Source of the DNA: Haematococcus lacustris
Taxonomy: Eukaryota; Chlorophyta; Chlorophyceae; Chlamydomonadales; Haematococcaceae
DNA: 64,000 bases
Assembly: GCA_030144725.1 (NCBI GenBank)
Contig: JASKMD010000026.1
Span: 15,319,814-15,383,813, forward strand
Direction of reading: 5' to 3'
Both the position numbers and the translations under genes were made by a program. The notes under the pieces were generated by a model. The model saw nothing but the letters and a program-made list of their open reading frames with translations. It ran no database searches and was not told the DNA's origin. Shown piece by piece: positions 58,029-64,000 of this stretch; position 1 is the stretch's first letter, and each line of letters begins with the position of its first letter.

Positions 58029-61000
58029 GGACTCAAACTGGCTATAAGGGTGCCACCACCGCCTGAAACCACCGTTTCAAGCCTCCTTAGTAACGCCACC
58101 ACCTGTTGACACCACCACCTGTTGACACCACTACCTGCTGCCACCTCCTGCATTTTGCCTCCTGCACCTCTTGGCTCCTCCTGTTGACACCACCTGTTGA
58201 CACCGCCTGCTGCCGGCTGCGCCCTGCAGGTCATGGCCACCTTGCATCAGCTGGCAGCAGCGGGTCACACAGTGGTGGCCTCCATCCACCAGCCCCGCTC
58301 CTCCATCTGGTCCATGTTTGACGACCTGGTGAGTGACACCCAGTGTGACATCCAGTGTGACGCCCAGTGTGACACCCAGTGTGACCAGGAGGGTTGTGAA
58401 ACTGTGTGACCGACAACACATCTGAAGAGTGAGGCAGATCAACCCCCTGAGTGTGACCAGGAAGGCAAAGTGTCGTGTTGTGGACTGGGACCGGGTGTGA
58501 CCAGGTGGGCGGAGTGTGACTCTTAGGGCAGTGCTGTGCCCTCAGCGTGTGCCTGCCGCCCCCCTGCTCCTCTCCCCCACTTGTGTGTGTCATGTGCAGG
58601 TGCTGCTGCACGAGGGGCAGCTGGTATATGCTGGACCCGCTGACAAGGTAGCAGCGGCCAAGCTATGCAGGCCAACAGCCCCCCTGCCCTGCCCACCCCT
58701 ACCACACCCCTCCTCTGCCCCCCCCCAAGCTGCCCTAACCCCCTGCCCACCCACACTGCCTAGCCCACCCCCAGCTGCCCCTCCCTCCCAACCTGCTCCT
58801 ACCCCCCAGCTGCCCCACTTACCCTGCCCACCCCTACCACCCCTCCTCTGCACATTCCAAACCGCCCCCCCCCCCCTTTGCCCACCCCCTGCTGCCCCTT
58901 GCCCCCCCCACACTTCCCACCCCCCCTGCCCCCCCCACTACCACCCCCCCTTATCTACTGGCCATGACACAGCATGCGTGAACATGATGCCCCTTCCCCC
59001 CTACCCCCCCCCACCCAGGCCCCCCCCCCTTATCCTTATCTACTGTCCCCTGTGGTGCAGGCCCTGGAGCACTTTGCCAGCCTGGGCTATGAGTGCCCCC
59101 CCCACACCAACCCCGCTGAGTTCCTGGCTGACCTGGTGGGCGGCGAGGCGCTGCCATCCTCCCCCCAGCCTGGTGCAAAGGCAGCAGGGGAGGGGGGGCA
59201 GGAGGGCGAGCAGGGGCTGTCAGGGTGAGTGGCATCCACGGTCTGCTGACATAGTGATGGTGGTAGAGGGAGAGGGGCCAGGGGCAGTTGCATCACACGG
59301 GTGGCACCTGCCTAGCAGGGCCTGGTGCTGTCTCTGCTGCTGCTGTCACTGCCCCTGCCGTCGCTGCTGCTGCCGCCAATCTTGACAAGATACCTTGCAA
59401 CTTGTCAGGTCCTGCAATCAGGGTCACTGCCGCATCACTGCTGCTGTTGCTACCATTCCAGCAGTCCAGCTGTCAATGCTGCTATCACTGTGGCAATCAC
59501 ATATCAATACTTAATGGATATTCGGCGGGCCGAGTACATTTTGCGAAAATGTACACAAATGTATACAAAAGCGTACCCCGCGGGCCGTCAATGATACTAA
59601 AGCGTACCCCGCGGCCCGGCAATAATACAAAAGCGCGGTCAACGGCAAGTCAATAATGTTGAGTTGTATACATACAAACGGCTTAGCGGCTAATTCGATA
59701 CGCTTGCTTTGTTCCTCCCGAAATAATCAAGCCTGCCCGGAGCCCACAGCTCGGTGTTTACATGCCAGCCTGGCATGTATAAACATACATGCCAGCGTGG
59801 CATCATCTCTGAGCTATCAGTCGCATCATGAGGTGGTATCGCGGAAGTCGCGGAACTGGTCGCTTGACTCGCGACTTGCAACCTGCAACGTGCAAGCCAC
59901 ACTCGGAAAGCTGCATAGTAGCTGCATAGTGTACCTCAGACATATTCATATACAATTTTATGATTGGTTTGTGATTTGACTGTCTAGGTTGTCCACTTAT
60001 TCCTGTTGTTGCCACTGATGTCGCTGCTGGTGGTGGTGGGCACTCAGGGTCAGGCTGCTGCTGTTGTCATTGGTGATGGTGATGGTGGAGGTGCAGGAGG
60101 GCCCGGGTTCAAACCCTGGTGGAAGCGTGGCGCCAGCAAGGCCTGAGAGCCATCAAACCACCCAGTGAAGGCAAGTGACCAAGCAGTCTTCTGAAAGGCA
60201 TGACAAGACTCCCTCTGCCGCCCCTGCCGTAACCCCAGCCCCAGCCCCTTCCCTCCCTATTCACCCTCCCATACTCCTTCACCTTCTCACCCTCTCATTC
60301 TCCTTTTTCTCCACCCAGGCCCCCCCCTTGCCTGCATACCCTGCTCTTTACCCCTGCCTCACCTGGCCCTACCACATCCCGCCTGCCAGCGTTATGCCAG
60401 CTTCCACACAGCCTCCCACCCTTCCCCTCACCTAGCCCAGCAGTGTGCAGCACAGCAGGGAAAGGCCCTGGCTGCTGGTGATCCCGGGTGCAGGAGTTGA
60501 ACCCAGGGCCATGAGTCCAGGGGCACAGGGAGGGGCCGGGCTGGCCTTGCGCCCGCGCCTGCCATGGCACCGCCAGCTGCTGCTGCTCTTTAGGCGCAGC
60601 TGGAAGCAGGTGTGGGGCTGGAGGGGGCATGAGGGGTGAGGGCGAGGGCGAGAGAGGACGAGGGCGAGGGCGAGGGCGAATTGTTGACAGTGCCCACTGC
60701 TGCTGCTGCTGCTGCTGCTGCCGCTGCAAGTCCTTCCTTGCCCTTGTCTGCTCAGGCAATGCGCGACAAGGCCTCAACCATGGCCAGAATAGGAGCCAAC
60801 GTCACGAGGTCAGAACTCACCCTGCCCCACCCCTGCAGCTGCAGCAGCAGCAGCAGAAGCCGCAGCAGGCTGGCAGGCTGGCAGGCTGGCAGGGACCAGG
60901 CAGTAACGCCTGACAGCTCCATGGCACAGAAGCCTGGACATCACCCCTTTATTCCTTTTCACTCTTGCTTGCCTATTCAAGCACCTGGCCTGGCCTCTCT

Positions 61001-64000
61001 GGTAGGCCCCCCAGACACAGCTCGGCATTTGCCGTACCAGGTTGCCCTGCCTTGTCTCGCAAATACTGGCCCTGCCCTTGGTGAGTAAGCCTTGCCTTGC
61101 CTGGCTTGGCCTGGTCTGATCTGTTGCTGTGCTGTGCCCCCAGTGCCCTGATGTTCGGCCTCATCTTCTTCCGCATGGGCCGCTCCCAGTCCGCCATCCA
61201 GGACCGCATGGGGCTGCTGCAGGTGACCTCAGCAGCGGTAACTAGGCAGCAGAGCAGGCAAGGGGCAAGGGGCAGGGCTGGCAGCTACCAAGCAGGCCAG
61301 CTGGGGCGGCAGGCAGGTGTGAGATGCAAGGTCACGAAGGCAGGGGACATGCAAGGTACAGTGAAGGTGAAGAAAGGTGGTGAAGAGTCACTCAGGTGTA
61401 GAGGTGGGGGCAAAAGGGGGGCCATGGGGAGGGTAGGGTAGGGTTAGGAATTGAGAGTTAGGGTTACCCTCACCCTAACGCACAAGGGGGCAGGAGCTGG
61501 GGATGCTAGGCTGGGGGATGGAGTGTGCAGCCAGCAGTGGCAGCAGTGGCAGCAGTGGCAACTCCGGCAGCAGCAGGCATGCAGGCAGGGGCAGGATGAC
61601 AGGGCCGGCTGAAGGGGTTGACAGGCTGGCAGTGGTCATGTGGGCAGGGGGTGAAGACAGGGTGGGTGGGGTGGGAAGGAAGCAGCTGGGCTGTGGGCTG
61701 AGCTGCGGTCTCACCTCCCGCAGGTGGCTGCTATCAACACCGCCATGGGCTCCTTGGTCAAGACCTTGAATGTGAGGGGAGGGAAGGGGGGAAGGGGTGA
61801 CAGATCGGGGTCATAGGTCGGTGGGAAAGGAGAGAGGGAAGTAGAAGGGGGAGGGGGATGGGGTGGGAAGGGGCGGGGGGCAGGGGAGGGGCGAAGGGGG
61901 TGGGGGCGGCGGGGGGAGGGAGAGGATGAAGAGGGTTGGAGGACGCAGTAAAGGGGGGAGTGAAAGGCTGAGGGGGCATGTGATGCCACAGTCTGTGTGC
62001 TCCTGTGCATTCCTGGCAACTGCTGACATTGTTATCTGATGTTCAATACAACACACCCTCCTCCATTCGTTAGCCTCTCCTAAGATGTTGCCACCTCCTG
62101 CCGCTGCCGCTGCTGCTGCCTGCTGCTGCTGCTGCCCGCCCCTGCTGCTGCCTGCCCCTGCTGCTGCCTGCCCCTGCTGCTGCCTGCCCCTGCTGCCTCC
62201 CTGCCCCTGCTGCTGCCTGCCCTGCTGCTGCCTGCCCCTGATGCCCCTTCATGCTGCCGCAGATCTTTCCACGGGAGCGCCTGATTGTGAACCGGGAGCG
62301 GGCCCGCCACTCCTACCACACAGCTTGCTACCTGGCTGGCAAGCTGCTGGCCGAGCTGCCCGTCAGTGAGTGGCGTCTGCAGGGCAGGCAGGGCCATGCA
62401 GCCAGGGTCAAGGCAGGGTCATGGTAGGGTTGTAGGCAGGGTCAAGGCAGGGTCATGGTAAGGCACGGGTGGCAACACTCGCTGCCAGGCTGTCCAGCAG
62501 CTCCGGTTCCTGGGAGTCTGCATGCTGTCTTATAGGCGTTTGGGTGTTGTTTTACTCTTGACACACCGCCTGTTTGTCTGTCTCCCTGCTTCCTGCCCAC
62601 CCTGGTCAGGGCCCTGAGCATGTGGCAGTAAGTGGAAGTGATGTATGTACTCCAAACGTCAATCAGTGGTCAGGGGTGTATGCTGCCTGATGTTTACCTC
62701 ATGTTAACCACATCTTACTTTGCTGAGTCTGGGGTGGTGGGTATCTTTTGATCTGTGGGTTGACGAATTGTGAGATTTACGTGTATATGTACCGTGTCTC
62801 CCTAGAAAACTCCTACCCCGAACCCTTATCTGCGTTTTTTTCAGAGACGTAGTTGGGACGTTCTAAACAGTTTTTATGCCATCTGCTCCTGTGCCCCGCA
62901 CAGATCAGTAAATGATCTGTGACACATATGTCACTGGTGCAGTATGACAACAAAACATGTGTTTTACCTTGGGGGGGTGGGTATCTTTTAGGTTGTGAAA
63001 CCCGTCCTTCTGGTAAGATGTTAATGGTATGTCTGTCGCGACTATGGAGCTGAAGTGTTTATTATTAGTAGGATTTAAGCCTGGGTTACATTTGCTTTGA
63101 CCCTGTTGTGCAATGGAAAACCACATGTTGTAACTCAATGAGCAGGCACTTGCGCACATGATTGCATGTAACTCTGTTTTGAAGCTTAATGATTCCTGGG
63201 CTGGCAGCCGCTAGCACCCCCTTGCCTCAGCCCCTGTGCCCCTGCACCCTGCCTCCCCTCACCCCTCCGACCCCCTACTGCCCCGCCCCCCAGGCGCTCT
63301 GTTCCCCCTGCTCTTCTCCACCATCGTGTACCCCCTGTGCGGCCTGAACCCGCGCCTGCCCCGCTTCCTCCGCTTCCTGGCCATCATCACCACTGAGAGC
63401 TTCACCAGCAGCGCCTTTGGCCTCATGGTGGGCGCCTTTGCCCCGAGCGTGGAGGCGGCGGTGGCCATTGGGCCCGCTGCCATGACCTTGTGGGTGAGTG
63501 GCAGGCCAACCTCGACCACAGGCCCCTGACACCCTGACTCCCTAACCCTGGACCTCAGCCCCTTGTGCCAGCCTCCTGACACCCCAGGCCGCCTGACCCC
63601 CTGACTCCCTAATCATTGACCTCAGCTACTTGTGCTTCATCTCATGAGTCCATGTTGGGATGTGCCATGCTTCACTGAGATTGAGGCATTGCCGTATACA
63701 TTGCATGGGCCAAACAGGGATGGTAGGACGAGGGTGGCGCGGTGCGGTGCGCTGGGGTCAGGGGGAGAATGGCTTGGGGTCAGGGAGGAGATCACCATGG
63801 CACTGTCTGCAGTGATAGCCCTGTGCTGGTGGTGGGGTCAGGGGCAGTGGCGCAGGCAGGTGTTCTGAGCCACACCTTCCTCTCTGGCTCTCTGACAGCC
63901 AGCTGCGGACAAACAGCTGCTGGTCATGCAGGTTCAGTGGGGTGGGGAAGGAAACCATGATCTTGTACATGTATCTTGGCAGCAATGCACCGGCAGGAGG
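54699..64000 (+). CDS. ABCG7: Half-size ABC transporter, subfamily G, plant ABCG7-like (3'-partial)
   Basis: Membrane ATPase with the ABCG order, ATPase domain before membrane domain. Exons: 54699-54824, 55014-55258, 55565-55631, 56246-56377, 57010-57111, 57399-57551, 58230-58328, 58600-58647, 59061-59224, 60507-60609, 60756-60808, 61144-61222, 61724-61771, 62263-62365 and 63294-63493 (574 codons); phases join. Exon 6 ends at a GC donor, and the exon 10 start is chosen by phase. Motifs: Walker [10 protein letters not shown] (exon 3), QLTVLE, signature [15 protein letters not shown], Walker [13 protein letters not shown] (exon 6), H-loop SIHQPRSS (exon 7). The membrane domain includes [29 protein letters not shown] and [17 protein letters not shown]. 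The [13 protein letters not shown] to NTAM block closely follows Arabidopsis ABCG7. A hydrophobic N-terminus (about residues 1-30) could be a targeting or membrane segment. The last membrane helices lie beyond the right edge. Substrate unknown. Confidence 0.92.
55811..55837. repeat. Interstitial telomere-like repeat (ABCG intron 3)
   Basis: About four CCCTAA units followed by a CCTAA remnant. Degenerate TTAGGG-like sequence also occurs at 54925-54965 in intron 1 of the same gene. Confidence 0.8.
56610..56694 (+). repeat. Intronic partial copy of ABCG exon 4 and its donor
   Basis: About 85 bp duplicates 56353-56437: the last 25 nt of exon 4 (ctactcgcagctcacggtgc), the splice donor and the following gtcagctgg intron segment. 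The copy has AAG-GTAAGG where the parent has GAG-GTGGGG. It lacks the start of exon 4, and its phase does not fit exon 3, so it is probably not used. Confidence 0.8.
57983..58028. repeat. CTTG tetranucleotide repeat (ABCG intron 6)
   Basis: About 11 tandem CTTG units, followed by degenerate gacaccaccacctgtt repeats (58095-58205) up to the exon 7 acceptor. Confidence 0.93.
59470..59990. other. AT-richer insertion-like block in ABCG intron 9
   Basis: About 520 bp, clearly richer in A+T than the surrounding intron. It contains a duplicated agcgtaccccgcggSccg motif (about 59572 and 59602), a palindromic catgccagcctggcatg (about 59761) and no recognisable coding exon. Composition and sharp borders suggest inserted DNA; termini were not identified. 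Confidence 0.45.
62090..62245. repeat. CTGCTGCCTGCCC minisatellite (ABCG intron 13)
   Basis: Imperfect units of about 15-18 bp (ctgctgcctgcccctg) immediately upstream of the exon 14 acceptor (62262). Confidence 0.85.

Noticed and set aside
63494..64000. Next ABCG exon (last membrane helices)
   Set aside because: No segment matching the conserved FGGYY block follows exon 15 before the window ends; the remaining exons are presumed to lie to the right.

Overview
This is nuclear DNA from a green alga of the order Chlamydomonadales. The evidence is GC-rich, intron-dense genes, an axonemal dynein heavy chain, very long G/C-rich microsatellites inside introns, a TGTAA poly(A) motif and TTAGGG-type interstitial repeats. 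Two degenerate TnpB/Fanzor-like genes carry C-terminal tails that I associate with Haematococcus lacustris. That species call is inference and was not checked against any database.

Layout. 580-25718 (+): the 3' 51 exons of an axonemal inner-arm-type dynein heavy chain, from the end of AAA2 to the stop codon; the 5' part lies left of the window. 27149-30289 (-): a complete sigma-like glutathione S-transferase in 7 exons, whose intron 5 carries a broken Fanzor-like element on the opposite strand. 30868-36747 (-): complete PRL1/PLRG1, a spliceosomal NineTeen-complex WD40 protein, in 10 exons. 37120-45140 (-): a HOS1/ELYS-like nuclear-pore-associated gene with no visible RING domain, whose intron 3 holds about 2.9 kb of a CCCG tetranucleotide. 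45631-46857 (+): a second Fanzor-like relic. 47699-54357 (+): complete Pescadillo (PES1), 11 exons. 54699 to beyond the right edge (+): a plant ABCG7-like half-size ABC transporter, 15 exons visible.

The exon models were built by hand from splice sites, reading phase and family conservation. Phases close through the dynein, GST, PRL1 and ABCG genes. PES1 exon 4 and HOS1 exon 5 each need a one-base correction. The genes are unrelated housekeeping and ciliary genes, not an operon; HOS1 and PRL1 lie head-to-tail 372 bp apart.

The most unusual content is in the non-coding part: two TnpB/Fanzor-like relics with a shared tail, one apparently bounded by imperfect inverted repeats inside a host intron; two PRL1 introns that are multiples of three and stop-free in frame; seven GC-AG introns among 50 in the dynein gene; a triplicated splice donor; a tandem pair of inverted-repeat elements in a dynein intron; and a duplicated copy of the dynein 3' end.
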